This document shows positions 1 through 8,855 of a stretch of DNA of 64,000 nt, piece after piece (within the stretch, counting starts at the first letter, position 1; the number at the start of each line of letters is the position of its first letter). The translations under genes were made by a program, and so were the position numbers. The notes beneath the pieces were generated by a model, which saw only the letters and a program-made list of their open reading frames with translations, did no database searches and was not told the origin of the DNA. Source of the stretch: Trinickia diaoshuihuensis (lineage in GTDB: Bacteria; Pseudomonadota; Gammaproteobacteria; Burkholderiales; Burkholderiaceae); assembly GCF_003390925.1 (NCBI RefSeq), contig NZ_QUBS01000086.1:95565-159564 (forward strand), written 5' to 3'.

Positions 1-2534
1 ATGCGTTGCATCAACGCGCTATCGGCCCGGGGGCGCGGGTCGCGCTACACCATCCGCGGTCGGCCGATTTTCTCGCGTCCATTTTGGCTTGCTTCAAGTT
101 GAATTGCGCGTACGTGCCGATCGACCCCGCCTACCCACGGGCCTATACCGAGCGGATGTTGGACGACGCGCAGCCCAGCATCGTCGTCACGACCCCGGAG
201 GTGACCGCCGCGTATGGGCACACGACGGCGCCTACGCTGTTGCTTGAACCGGAACCGTTTGCTCGCGACGTCGGGTTGACGGGGCGGGTGGGGCGCCTCG
301 ATACGCGCCCGGCGCGGCCAAGCGACATCGCTTATATCGCCTATACGTCGGGGTCGACCGGCGAGCCGAAGGGCGTCGTCGTCGAGCACCGTCAAGTGCT
401 CAATTGCCTGCATGCGTTATGGGAGCGGACGCCTTATGAGGGCGACGAGATCGTCGGGCAAAAGACGTCGATGTCCTTCGTGCCCTCGGTCAAGGAAATG
501 CTATCGGGTCTGCTCGCCGGAATCGCTCAGGTCATCTTGCCCGACATCGTGGTCAAGGATGCGCCGGCCTTTGCCCAAGCCATTCACGATCATCGCGTCA
601 CACGGTTGAATCTGGTGCCCTCGCATCTGGCCGTTCTGCTCGACTATGAAGACAAGCTCACGAGCCTGCGCCATGTCACGACGGCCGGCGAGCCGCTGAG
701 CCGCCGCCTGCGCGAGCGCTTCGCGCGGTGTTTGCCTTGGGCCAGGCTGCACAATAATTACGGCTGCAGCGAGTTGAACGATATCACCTATGCGTCCGAT
801 CAGACGCCTGCCGGCCGCACATCCGTGATCGAAGCGGGCCGCCCCATCGCGAACACTCGAGTACATCTGCTCGACGATTCGCTTAGGCCCGTCGCCGTGG
901 GTGCCGTCGGCAAGGTATTCGTCGAAGGTGCAAGCGTGGGGCCAGGCTACTGGCGCCGGCCCGAGCTGACCGCCGAGCGGTTCGTCGAGCGAGGCGACGG
1001 TACCCGGATGATGCGAACGGGCGACCTCGGCCGCTGGCTGCCGGACGGCCAATTGCTCCACCTCGGGCGAGAGGATTTCCAAATCAAGGTGCGCGGCCAG
1101 CGCGTCGAATTGCCCGCGATCGAACATGCGCTGGGCGCCCATCCCGAAGTCGCGGTGGCCGCCGCCACGGGGCGGGGCATCGATGGTGTCACCCGCCTCG
1201 TCGCCTTTTGCGTACCGCGTCCCGGTGCGCATATCGACGCCAATGCGCTGCATACTTGGCTGCTCGCACGCCTGCCGGCCCATTTGGTGCCGAGCCGGTT
1301 CGTCGAGATCGAATCGATGCCGACTTTGCCGAACGGCAAGCTGAACCGCCGCGCTTTGGCATCGATTGAAATCGGCGAAGGCGCGACACATGCCGATGCT
1401 TCCGGACAAGCGCCTCAAGGCCCCATCGAGCGCTTGATCGCGGCCCAATGGTGCGATGCGCTGGGCCTTGCGGCGGTGGGACGGCACGACAACTTCTTCG
1501 CGCTCGGCGGCGATTCGCTGATGGCGGCCAAGGTCATGACCCGGGTCGGCGAAGCGCTGGAGATGCAACTGACGGTGCGCAGCCTGTTCGAAACGCGGAC
1601 CGTGCACGCGCTGGCCAATTTCGTGCAAAACGAACGTGCGAGGCGGCAGGGCGGCTCCCCGAGCGGCAACGAAGGCGCCGTGGCCGATGCGGACTTCGTC
1701 GCGTTCAATACGGCGGGTACGCAGCGCCCGTTGTTTTTGACGCATACGTTGCAGGGCTACTCGTGGTACTTCGGCCATTTGGCCGCGCACATCGATGCCG
1801 ATATTCCGGTCTACGGTCTGCCGCCCACGCGCTTAGGCGCCGAGCCGCCCCGGACGATGCAAGCCATCGCGGCACGCTTCATCGGCATCATGAAAAGGAT
1901 CGCGCCGGCGGGACCATATCGCATTGCGGGCTGGTCGTTCGGCGGCCTCATTGCCTACGAAATCGCGACGCAACTGATCGCGGGTGGCGACGAAGTCGAG
2001 TTCCTCGGTCTATTCGATACGACGTTGCCGGCGCCTGGCGGCGAGGTCGATCCGCATCGCGCGGCGGTGCTTACGCTGTACTCGTTCGCCGCCAACAACT
2101 TCACCGGCTTCGATCCGGACACGATCGGCTTCGAGTCCGCGTCGCGCGTCGAGGATCTGATCGAACGCCTGGTTCAAGCGATCGAAGCGCGGCGCGCGAC
2201 GAGCAACCCGCTATGGCATTTGGCTTACGACAGCGCCGAGGAAAACCGCCAGTTCCTGCAACGCTTGGTGGCGCACGGACTGGCCATGAACCGTTGGCGG
2301 CCCGTGCCTATCGAGACGCATGCCACCGTGTTCGCGGCACAAGACACCTCGATCACGCCGCTGGAGGGCCATCCCGCACTGCCGGCTCACCTGGGCTGGG
2401 ATGCCGTGCTCGACGCCTCGAAGATCGAGTTGGTGCCGGTACCGGGGAACCACGAGACGATCGTCAAATTCCATGCGGACCTGCTTGGCCGCGCGATCGC
2501 CCGGCGCCTGGCCGTCCGCAGCGTGATCGAATGA
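1..2534 (+). CDS. Nonribosomal peptide synthetase, C-terminal A-PCP-TE part (5' truncated by window edge)
   Basis: The reading frame is open to the left edge (codons in phase with position 3), so the true start and any condensation domain lie outside. Counting residues from position 6, the adenylation domain covers about 1-455: A3 core TSGSTGEPKG at about 114-123, A5 NNYGCSE, A7/A8 TGDLGRW and GREDFQIKVRGQRVE, and the A10 lysine in NGKLNRR. A carrier domain follows, with its phosphopantetheine serine in FFALGGDSLM (about 503), then a type-I thioesterase with nucleophile GWSFGG (about 641) and a late His in GNHETI. The terminal TE implies that this module releases the product. In the A4 region the usual FDxSVxE reads FVPSVKE, so the Asp that normally binds the substrate alpha-amino group is Val. 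The downstream oxygenase and exporter are tightly spaced. The product is unknown. Confidence 0.93.
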   Translation, partial: ALHQRAIGPGARVALHHPRSADFLASILACFKLNCAYVPIDPAYPRAYTERMLDDAQPSIVVTTPEVTAAYGHTTAPTLLLEPEPFARDVGLTGRVGRLDTRPARPSDIAYIAYTSGSTGEPKGVVVEHRQVLNCLHALWERTPYEGDEIVGQKTSMSFVPSVKEMLSGLLAGIAQVILPDIVVKDAPAFAQAIHDHRVTRLNLVPSHLAVLLDYEDKLTSLRHVTTAGEPLSRRLRERFARCLPWARLHNNYGCSELNDITYASDQTPAGRTSVIEAGRPIANTRVHLLDDSLRPVAVGAVGKVFVEGASVGPGYWRRPELTAERFVERGDGTRMMRTGDLGRWLPDGQLLHLGREDFQIKVRGQRVELPAIEHALGAHPEVAVAAATGRGIDGVTRLVAFCVPRPGAHIDANALHTWLLARLPAHLVPSRFVEIESMPTLPNGKLNRRALASIEIGEGATHADASGQAPQGPIERLIAAQWCDALGLAAVGRHDNFFALGGDSLMAAKVMTRVGEALEMQLTVRSLFETRTVHALANFVQNERARRQGGSPSGNEGAVADADFVAFNTAGTQRPLFLTHTLQGYSWYFGHLAAHIDADIPVYGLPPTRLGAEPPRTMQAIAARFIGIMKRIAPAGPYRIAGWSFGGLIAYEIATQLIAGGDEVEFLGLFDTTLPAPGGEVDPHRAAVLTLYSFAANNFTGFDPDTIGFESASRVEDLIERLVQAIEARRATSNPLWHLAYDSAEENRQFLQRLVAHGLAMNRWRPVPIETHATVFAAQDTSITPLEGHPALPAHLGWDAVLDASKIELVPVPGNHETIVKFHADLLGRAIARRLAVRSVIE

Positions 2535-2590
2535 GCGGCGCGCGCGATGCACCGCAACCGAATTCAACCATTGGCGAGGGGAAAGAGACG

Positions 2591-3796
2591 ATGATCGCAA
2601 GAGTGAGCAGCAAGGCGTTTTCGAGTGAATTCTTCGCCCAAGGGCAGCCGGCCATCATCACCGATGCCTTGACGGATTGGCAGATCGAGACGCGCTGGAC
2701 ACCGGAGGCACTCGCGCGCACCGCGCGCGACAGGCGTATCGTGTCGAGCCGGGCGGGCGACGGCCGCTACCGATTCGCGCCATCCGACGAAGGCTCGCGC
2801 TCGAACGTATTCGAGACCAGCGAGATCGAATTCGGTGAAGCGGCTCGGCGGCTCCTGGATCCCGGTGACGGCGACACCGTCTATGTCATGCAGCAATCGA
2901 TACCGGAGAAGCTTCCCGAGTTGCTCGGCCATGTCGTCGTGCCGCCATGGATCGCGGGGCAGCAGAACGCGATCAATCTATGGTTCGGCAGGCGCACGGC
3001 CACTCAACTGCACTTCGATCACTCGAACAATTTCTTCGCGCAGTTATACGGCAACAAGGAATTCACGCTGTTTGCGCCGGCCGATAGCGAACACCTCTAT
3101 CCGTATCACCATGACTCGGCGACGTCTCATCTGTCGTACGTGGACTTGGACGAGCCGCGTCTGGACAAGTATCCGAATTTCGCGCGCGCCACGGCGGATC
3201 GATTTACGATGCAGCCGGGCGAGTTGTTGTTCCTGCCCGCGTTTTGGTGGCACCACGTTCGCGCGTCGGGAGTCGCGGTATCGGTCAATTTTTGGTGGGC
3301 GCCGCGCTGGTCCCAAATCGTCGCCGCGCACAATGCGATGCGTGCGCTGTCGAACCTGTATGCGGTCGATCGCTTGAAGACGTTCGAGCAGGCCTTCCTT
3401 TCTCCCGAAGGCCTGGACTTGATATCCGGAGCCGATCGATTTCTCGCGGGCGGGAGGACGTGGGGCGCGACGGTGTTGGCGCTGGCCGCGCTCGACGAAC
3501 GGATCGGTGCGCACGCGTCGCCAAGCGAGGCGCGCGAGCCCGTGGGCTGCCGATTGAGAGCGCTAGGCGCCGAGTTACGGCAAAGGACTCAGGACGCCGA
3601 CGGCTCGACGGAGCTCGATCTGTCCTTGCTGGACGAGGCGGCTCGACTTGCCGACTTGGTGGCCGATCGTTACGGCGACGACGTGCTCGAGGCTCGGCGC
3701 GTCGAAGCGTTTTTGCGAGCGATCGAGCAGGCGCGCGCCCCGAGCCCTCACCCGCGCGATGTATCGTTGGCGGGCGCGGGCGGTGTCGATTCATGA
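2591..3796 (+). CDS. Cupin_8/JmjC-type Fe(II)/2-oxoglutarate-dependent oxygenase
   Basis: The 401-residue protein carries a JmjC-like cupin_8 domain. The metal site is visible as HFD in TQLHFDHSNNFF with a distal His in LPAFWWHHV; Lys and Arg residues suitable for 2-oxoglutarate lie between. Members of this family hydroxylate amino-acid side chains or carrier-bound substrates. Its place between an NRPS and an exporter suggests tailoring of the peptide or its building block, which is inference. I chose ATG 2591 because GAGGGGAAAGAG precedes it. An in-frame ATG at 2531 overlaps the NRPS stop as ATGA and would add 20 residues, but it lacks a visible ribosome binding site. The 3' end overlaps the MFS gene by 4 bases. 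The last 100 or so residues after the cupin core look helical and are unassigned. Confidence 0.85.
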   Translation: MIARVSSKAFSSEFFAQGQPAIITDALTDWQIETRWTPEALARTARDRRIVSSRAGDGRYRFAPSDEGSRSNVFETSEIEFGEAARRLLDPGDGDTVYVMQQSIPEKLPELLGHVVVPPWIAGQQNAINLWFGRRTATQLHFDHSNNFFAQLYGNKEFTLFAPADSEHLYPYHHDSATSHLSYVDLDEPRLDKYPNFARATADRFTMQPGELLFLPAFWWHHVRASGVAVSVNFWWAPRWSQIVAAHNAMRALSNLYAVDRLKTFEQAFLSPEGLDLISGADRFLAGGRTWGATVLALAALDERIGAHASPSEAREPVGCRLRALGAELRQRTQDADGSTELDLSLLDEAARLADLVADRYGDDVLEARRVEAFLRAIEQARAPSPHPRDVSLAGAGGVDS

Positions 3797-5031
3797 GTGC
3801 GTCCGCCCCCGCCTCGGCTCGCACACCGACTCGAGCGGCATTCGGTTTCATCTTCGCCACCGCGTTGATGAACGCGGTTTCGTTCGGCGTCGTGCTGCCG
3901 GTCTTGCCGAATTTGATCAAGGCCTTCGCGCATGGCGATACGTCGCTCGCGGCGCAGTGGAGCACGGTGTTCAGCGTGGCTTGGGGCGCGATGCAATTCG
4001 TCTGCGGGCCGGCGCTCGGCGCGCTATCGGACCGTATCGGGCGCAGGCCCGTGCTGTTGATTTCCCTCTGCGGCCTCGCATTCGACTTTTTCGTCATGGC
4101 GCTTGCGCCGAACCTCGTTTGGCTGCTCGCCGGCCGCATCGTCAACGGCATGACCTCGGCGAGTTTCGCCACGGCCAACGCGTATATCGCGGATGTCACC
4201 GCGCCTGGCGACCGCGCGCGCGCGTTCGGCCGTATCGGTGCCGCGCTGAGCCTCGGTTTTCTGGCCGGCCCCGTGGTGGGCGGGATGCTGGCGAGCATCG
4301 ATCTACGGATGCCGTTCTACGTGGCGGGCTTCGTCACCGCGCTGAACGCGCTATTTGGGATCTTCGTCTTGCCCGAATCGCTTCCGCCGGAGCGCCGCGC
4401 GAGCGGGCTCGATCCGCGCGAGCTCAATCCATTCGCGGCGTTCGCGCTCTTGCGCGAGCACGGCGATTTGCTCGTCTTGTGCGTGCTCGGGGCGCTATTC
4501 GCGTTCGCCTGGATGGTGGGGCCGTCGGTGTTCGTGCTGTACGGCGGGTATCGCTATGGTTGGGCCGCGGCGGCGATCGGCGTGGTGATGATGGCGAGCG
4601 GCGGCATCGGCGCTATCGTTCAGACCGCTCTGGTCGGGCCGGCCGTCGCGCGTCTGGGCGAGCACGGCGCGGCTTTGCTCGGCGCGGTTGCCGCGGCGAT
4701 CGGTTACGCGGCGTTCGGCTTGGCCGGGACCGGATGGGCCTATCTTGCCGTGATTCCCGTGTTCGCGTTGCACAACGTCTTTACGCCCGCGCTTCAGGGA
4801 CTATTGACGCGGCATGTCGACGAGGGCGGACAAGCGCGGTTGCAAGGCCTCGTTCAGGCGACGCAGGGCATTGCCTCCGTCGTCGGGCCGTTGGTGTTCG
4901 GAATCGTCTTCGCCTGGTCGACGCGGGCGGGAACAGGCCCCGCGTTATCGGGCAGCCCGTTCTTCTTGGCGTCCGCGATCATGTTGGTCGTGTCGTTAGG
5001 CTTGATCGCACTGCGTAACGCCGCGCGATAA
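3793..5031 (+). CDS. MFS multidrug/metabolite efflux transporter (TetA-like, 12 TM)
   Basis: This 412-residue integral membrane protein has the MFS motif-A signature GALSDRIGRRPVLL in the loop between TM2 and TM3, and the GAALSLGFLAGPVVGGMLA motif of drug:H+ antiporters (motif C type) in TM5. Both indicate a proton-coupled exporter of the TetA/DHA1 type. The start codon overlaps the stop of the upstream oxygenase (ATGA at 3793), so translation is probably coupled. The gene is the last of the NRPS-oxygenase-exporter series, and export of the peptide product or self-resistance is the likely job (inference from context). Its last 36 bases overlap the convergent dehydrogenase gene. Confidence 0.9.
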   Translation: MSASAPASARTPTRAAFGFIFATALMNAVSFGVVLPVLPNLIKAFAHGDTSLAAQWSTVFSVAWGAMQFVCGPALGALSDRIGRRPVLLISLCGLAFDFFVMALAPNLVWLLAGRIVNGMTSASFATANAYIADVTAPGDRARAFGRIGAALSLGFLAGPVVGGMLASIDLRMPFYVAGFVTALNALFGIFVLPESLPPERRASGLDPRELNPFAAFALLREHGDLLVLCVLGALFAFAWMVGPSVFVLYGGYRYGWAAAAIGVVMMASGGIGAIVQTALVGPAVARLGEHGAALLGAVAAAIGYAAFGLAGTGWAYLAVIPVFALHNVFTPALQGLLTRHVDEGGQARLQGLVQATQGIASVVGPLVFGIVFAWSTRAGTGPALSGSPFFLASAIMLVVSLGLIALRNAAR

Positions 5032-6180
5032 CGGGCCATAGCCGACCGTGGCGGTGCGAAGATGGTGCGGGCGGACGTCGGCAATACTGGCGCATCCGAG
5101 CATGGCGAGCGTCCGGTCGATCTCGTCTTGGATGATTTCGATCACGCGCAACGCACCCGCTTCGCCGGCGGCAGCAAGGCCGTAAAGCGTGGCGCGTCCC
5201 AGCAGCACGGCGTCGGCACCGAGTGCGACGGCTTTGACGACGTCGGATCCACGCCGGATCCCGCTATCGAGCATGAGGGCGCCGGCAGAGGCGCAGGCGG
5301 CTTTTACCTCCGGCAGGATGTCGAGGGACGCGACGGCATCGTCGAGCTGGCGTGCTCCATGATTGGAGACGATGACGCCGTCGGCGCCCAATTCGATGCA
5401 CCGTAATGCATCGTCGGGGCGCAAGATGCCCTTGACGATCAATCGATGCGGCCATCGATCGCGCCATCGGCTCAAATCGTCCCATGCGAAGCTCGCGTCC
5501 ATCTGCCGGCGCAGCAATGCGGCACGCGCCTCGATGCCGGTACCGTTATCGGAGTCGATGTTGGCGAGCGTGGGCACGCCACCGCTGCGCAACAGCGCCC
5601 AAGTCCAGCGCGGATGGGCGAGCGCATCGAGACACGCCCGGGGGGTGAAGCGCAACGGCAGTGCGAAGCCGTTGCGCATGTCGCGTTCGCGTTTGCCGTT
5701 CAGCGTGACGTCAACGGTTGCGACAAGCGTGCGATATCCGGCTCGTGCGGCACGTTGGACCAAGCTGTCGGCCAAGTCGCGCTGCAAAACGTAGAGCTGA
5801 AACCACAGTTCGCCGCCTGCTTCGCCGGCCAGCCTTTCGAGCGAAACGTTCGACGCCGTGGACATGACGAACGGAATACCGGCGCGGCGCGCGGCGCGTG
5901 CGAGCGCGATGTCGCCGTTCGGCCACACCAGTCCGTTCATGCCGGTCGGCGCGATCAAGAGCGGGGCGCCAATCGTCTGTCCGAGCAGTTTCGTCGACAT
6001 ATCGCGCCGGCTGACGTCGACGAGCCGCTGCGGCAGGAATTCGATGCGCTCGAACGCAGCCCGATTGCGGCGCAAACCGCGTTCGTCCTCTGCGCCCCCG
6101 TCGACATAATCGAAAACGCGGCGCGGCAGTCTGCGGCGGGCGAGGGCGCGGAACGCCTCGACGTTGATCGGAATTCGCAT
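4996..6180 (-). CDS. FMN-dependent alpha-hydroxy-acid dehydrogenase (lactate/mandelate dehydrogenase family)
   Basis: The 394-residue single-domain TIM barrel belongs to the LldD/MdlB/glycolate oxidase family. Visible hallmarks are the N-terminal FDYVDGGAEDE, the FMN-binding MSTASNVSLE, QLYVLQRD and TVDVTLNGKRERD, the lysine of LIVKGI, the catalytic His and Arg in SNHGARQLD, and the phosphate loop DSGIRRGSDVVKA followed by GADAVLLGR. The family oxidises L-2-hydroxy acids (lactate, mandelate, glycolate) to 2-oxo acids and passes electrons to quinone or oxygen; the substrate cannot be told here. The gene converges on the MFS gene and overlaps it by 36 bases. A strong sigma70-like promoter (6188-6217) is placed so close that the transcript could be leaderless. 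Confidence 0.9.
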   Translation of the reverse strand: MRIPINVEAFRALARRRLPRRVFDYVDGGAEDERGLRRNRAAFERIEFLPQRLVDVSRRDMSTKLLGQTIGAPLLIAPTGMNGLVWPNGDIALARAARRAGIPFVMSTASNVSLERLAGEAGGELWFQLYVLQRDLADSLVQRAARAGYRTLVATVDVTLNGKRERDMRNGFALPLRFTPRACLDALAHPRWTWALLRSGGVPTLANIDSDNGTGIEARAALLRRQMDASFAWDDLSRWRDRWPHRLIVKGILRPDDALRCIELGADGVIVSNHGARQLDDAVASLDILPEVKAACASAGALMLDSGIRRGSDVVKAVALGADAVLLGRATLYGLAAAGEAGALRVIEIIQDEIDRTLAMLGCASIADVRPHHLRTATVGYGPLSRGVTQCDQA

Positions 6181-6186
6181 GGTTAG

Positions 6187-6240
6187 GAGCGTACGAACTG
6201 AACGCCGTTGCTGTCAAGCAAGCATGCGCGTTTCGTGTGC
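6187..6240. repeat. Dispersed intergenic repeat, copy A
   Basis: Positions 6187-6218 are identical over 32 bases to 27031-27062, and 6190-6228 match 8936-8974 with about five differences. The flank 6221-6239 can fold into a hairpin like the perfect one in copy B (AGCATGCG arms). The unit lies between two minus-strand genes and contains the promoter described above. Confidence 0.7.
6188..6217 (-). promoter_or_regulatory. Predicted sigma70 promoter of the hydroxy-acid dehydrogenase gene
   Basis: Read on the minus strand, a perfect -35 hexamer TTGACA (6217-6212) is followed by an 18-base spacer and TACGCT (6193-6188) as the -10. Only 7 bases separate the -10 from the ATG at 6180. The same sequence recurs at 27032-27061 in front of the cobalamin-riboswitch transporter. 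Confidence 0.5.
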
Positions 6241-6256
6241 TCGTGCGAAATCGCCG

Positions 6257-7081
6257 TCAAAACTTGTAATTGAGCGCCGCGAATGCGGTCAACTCCGTGT
6301 GCCGCTCGGTGATCGGACTATGCGCCGCATCGCCTTGCAGCCGGCCCAGCGTGGTATTGAGCGAGCCGGCCCAGTGCTTGGTGAAGTCATGCGACGCGTA
6401 GAACGTGACGTGCACGTCGCGCACGCCCGCGCCCGCGGAATACGCCGGCAGCCCGGACGCCGCGCTTTGCGCAGGCGATACGCCGAACAATTTGCGCGTG
6501 TACGCGGCGCTTGCCCATGTGAGGCCAGGACCGACCGAGAACAGCCAGCCCGTCACCGGCAGCGACGCGTAGAGGTCGGCGCTCGCCGTCAAGCCCTGGC
6601 CGTTGCCTGCGATATCCTGCAAGAGCGCAAACGAACCGGTGAACGCCCACACCGTATAGTCGGCGAACAGCTTCAGCTTCGGCCCGTCATGGACGTCGCC
6701 GAGTCCGTGCAAATGCGGATCGTCGGAGGCATTGCGGGATTGGAAGTCGAAGGTCAGCGCCGTCCCCACGTGATAGTTTTCGGCGCGCAGCACGTTCACG
6801 CCCAGCACGTCGGGCCCTTGCGAGAAGAAACGGTCGTCGTAGGAGATGTCGAGTGCGGGAAACGGATACAGCTTGAAGCGACGCGCGCCGGGGTAAGCCG
6901 GCGCGAGATACACGCCCGGACCGACGGCGATTTTCCAGCGCGACGCGGCCGGCGCGGTCGGCGGCTTGGCCGCATCCGTTGGCGCGGGTGCCGCCGCCGT
7001 CGAGGCCGGGCCGTCGTCCGCGCGCGCTTGAGCGCAGATGGCCAGCGCCGCCACCGCAATCGTCGTCGTGAAGCGCCGCAT
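6257..7081 (-). CDS. MipA/OmpV family outer-membrane protein
   Basis: The 274-residue protein starts with a classical signal peptide ending near AQARA, followed by a low-complexity Ala/Pro/Thr linker (about residues 23-47) and a MipA/OmpV beta-barrel domain. Typical features are the early WKIAVGPGVYLAPAYPGA segment, alternating amphipathic strands, and the C-terminal aromatic LNYKF expected of Bam-assembled barrels. MipA was described as a scaffold between murein synthase and hydrolase; many homologues are simply uncharacterised outer-membrane proteins. Its start overlaps the stop of the upstream hydrolase gene as TAATG, so it is the third gene of a compact operon with the DUF4118 and hydrolase genes. 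Confidence 0.85.
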   Translation of the reverse strand: MRRFTTTIAVAALAICAQARADDGPASTAAAPAPTDAAKPPTAPAASRWKIAVGPGVYLAPAYPGARRFKLYPFPALDISYDDRFFSQGPDVLGVNVLRAENYHVGTALTFDFQSRNASDDPHLHGLGDVHDGPKLKLFADYTVWAFTGSFALLQDIAGNGQGLTASADLYASLPVTGWLFSVGPGLTWASAAYTRKLFGVSPAQSAASGLPAYSAGAGVRDVHVTFYASHDFTKHWAGSLNTTLGRLQGDAAHSPITERHTELTAFAALNYKF

Positions 7082-8004
7082 TAGTTGCGCCCTCCGGCGA
7101 CGGCCGCGAGTTGGCGCAGGCGCCTTGCCAGTGCCTTGGAGACGACCGGCTGGCTGCCTGGATCGCTCGCGCCGCGCGCCATCTCGCTCTCACGCAGGAA
7201 TAGGGCGGTTTCACGCGCGACGATCTCGCGCTCGTTGTCGGATGTGATCATGTGATAGGAATCGTCCAGCCAAATCGTGCGTAAAAAGCTCGCGCCGATG
7301 TTCTCGATGATGAAGCGCGGATTTCGCGGGCTCGACGTTTCGTCGTCGATCGCGTGGATCAGGAGCGTGTCGTTCGCGATGGCCGCTACTTCCTTTCGGA
7401 CGGAGCGCGCGAGGCGCGCGGCTTGGTGCAACGCGGGCAGCGAAATCGTCGATGGACCGACTTCGCTGAATGCGTTGCGCTGCATCGCGCGCGCGATCTT
7501 CGCGCGCAGCGCTTCGTTGCGCAGCCCGAACGGCTCGGCTTCGCGATAGCGATAGCGGTTGCGCAGGGGCGTGTAGTAGGCCCAATCGAGCAAGAAGCGG
7601 TACCACGGGATCGCCCAGCCGTCGTAATCGAGCGTGAGCGACAACAGCGCGAGCGCCTGCGCGTTCGAACGTTCGCGAATCAGCCGCAGCGCGAGGGCCC
7701 CGCCGATCGATAGCCCGCAGACCGACACGCGATCGTATTTCGCCGCGAGCGCATCGAATTCGGCAATCGCTCCTTCGAGCCAGCGCTCCATCGGGGCCTC
7801 GGCCGACCCCGCGCTGTAGCCTTCGATCACGGGCGCGCAAATCGTGAAGCCTTCCTCGTGCAAGTATCGCGCGAGGTAGCGCAGTTCGAGCGGCGAACTC
7901 GACAAGCCGTGCAGTAGCAGCACTGCGTGGCCGTCGCCTTCATTGAAGATGCGCCCGGAAGAGGGGGCAAGCGTTTCCATCGCCGGGATTGCACTATCGG
8001 GCAC
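7081..8004 (-). CDS. Alpha/beta hydrolase (carboxylesterase/lipase-like)
   Basis: The 307-residue protein has an alpha/beta-hydrolase fold: oxyanion-hole LLLHGLSSSP, nucleophile elbow CGLSIGGAL, an acid near LIHAIDDETSS and a late His in DDSYHMITSDNER. The arrangement resembles monoacylglycerol-lipase or Est30-type carboxylesterases. I chose GTG at 8004 because GGACGGAGGA precedes it at good spacing and it lies two bases after the stop of the DUF4118 gene; ATG at 7980 is the alternative. The middle position between a DUF4118 membrane protein and MipA suggests an envelope-related role, which is inference. No signal peptide is visible. Confidence 0.85.
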   Translation of the reverse strand: MPDSAIPAMETLAPSSGRIFNEGDGHAVLLLHGLSSSPLELRYLARYLHEEGFTICAPVIEGYSAGSAEAPMERWLEGAIAEFDALAAKYDRVSVCGLSIGGALALRLIRERSNAQALALLSLTLDYDGWAIPWYRFLLDWAYYTPLRNRYRYREAEPFGLRNEALRAKIARAMQRNAFSEVGPSTISLPALHQAARLARSVRKEVAAIANDTLLIHAIDDETSSPRNPRFIIENIGASFLRTIWLDDSYHMITSDNEREIVARETALFLRESEMARGASDPGSQPVVSKALARRLRQLAAVAGGRN

Positions 8005-8006
8005 GC

Positions 8007-8786
8007 TCAGTCCTCCGTCCGAAGCACGAGGAAATCGCCCGCATGCGTCGTGAACCGTTCGCAGGTGCACTGTGCGATCGCGTTCTCGGCGCCGTGCCCC
8101 TGTTTGCGCAGACGCACGCGATGGCTGCCCGGCCACAGTATTTTCGATAGACGCTGCACGTCCTCCGAGTGCACCTCGTGAAAGCGCGGACCTTGCGCAA
8201 TACCCGACGGAATCGGGCTCGGCGCGGCGCCGGCGCTTTGGCCGACGCTCGCGCGTTGCGCGGCGTCGCGCTCCAGGGCCTTGATCAGCACGATCTGGGA
8301 ATGATGCTGCGCGAGGTGGCGCAGCAATCGGTGCGTTTCATCGACGGCGCGTTTGGCCAGTGCGCGTTGATTGTCCTCACGCAGCAGCATTTCATAACGC
8401 GACTGCGCGACCGAGGAGATCAGTTGCGCACGAAACTGAGCCCGGCGCAGCCGCTCGATCAATGCGATGACGAGCAGCGTAACGAGCGGATACGACACCA
8501 GCAGGACGATGTCGTTTTGGTTGATCACCGAAAGGGTGGCGTAGGGCGGCACAAACAGATAATCGGCGATGCACAGCCCCAGCAGCATCACGGTCAGAGC
8601 CGGTGCGAGCCCGAGGTAATACTGGACGAGCGATGCGGCAATGGCAAATGCCGTGCCGGGCATGACAGGACCGATGAGCGGGTGCAGCGCCAGCCGTACG
8701 CCGGCAGCGACGCTCAGTGCGCCCGCCGCGAGCAGCCAGCGCCGAGCGCCGCGAGGTGCCCAACTGCGGGCATTACGAACGTCCAT
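8007..8786 (-). CDS. DUF4118-domain membrane protein
   Basis: The 259-residue protein has about four transmembrane helices within residues 17-110 and matches the DUF4118 module that forms the membrane part of KdpD-type sensor kinases (VQYYLGLAPALTVMLLGLCIADYLFVPP). After the helices comes a coiled-coil-like segment (about 110-160) and a C-terminal cytoplasmic domain with no kinase H-, N- or G-box. It is therefore not a complete sensor kinase; it may be a stand-alone sensor or membrane scaffold. It is the first gene of the operon with the hydrolase and MipA genes. The upstream region holds repeat copy B. Confidence 0.75.
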   Translation of the reverse strand: MDVRNARSWAPRGARRWLLAAGALSVAAGVRLALHPLIGPVMPGTAFAIAASLVQYYLGLAPALTVMLLGLCIADYLFVPPYATLSVINQNDIVLLVSYPLVTLLVIALIERLRRAQFRAQLISSVAQSRYEMLLREDNQRALAKRAVDETHRLLRHLAQHHSQIVLIKALERDAAQRASVGQSAGAAPSPIPSGIAQGPRFHEVHSEDVQRLSKILWPGSHRVRLRKQGHGAENAIAQCTCERFTTHAGDFLVLRTED

Positions 8787-8855
8787 AAATCCGTGGTTAT
8801 TCGACCGATATTTGGTTATCGGCAGATAATCTGAAATTTTTAGTAATAGACCGAG

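Noticed and set aside
2531..2590. Upstream ATG (2531) as the oxygenase start
   Set aside because: It overlaps the NRPS stop but has no Shine-Dalgarno; ATG 2591 has a strong one and the extra 20 residues look unconserved.
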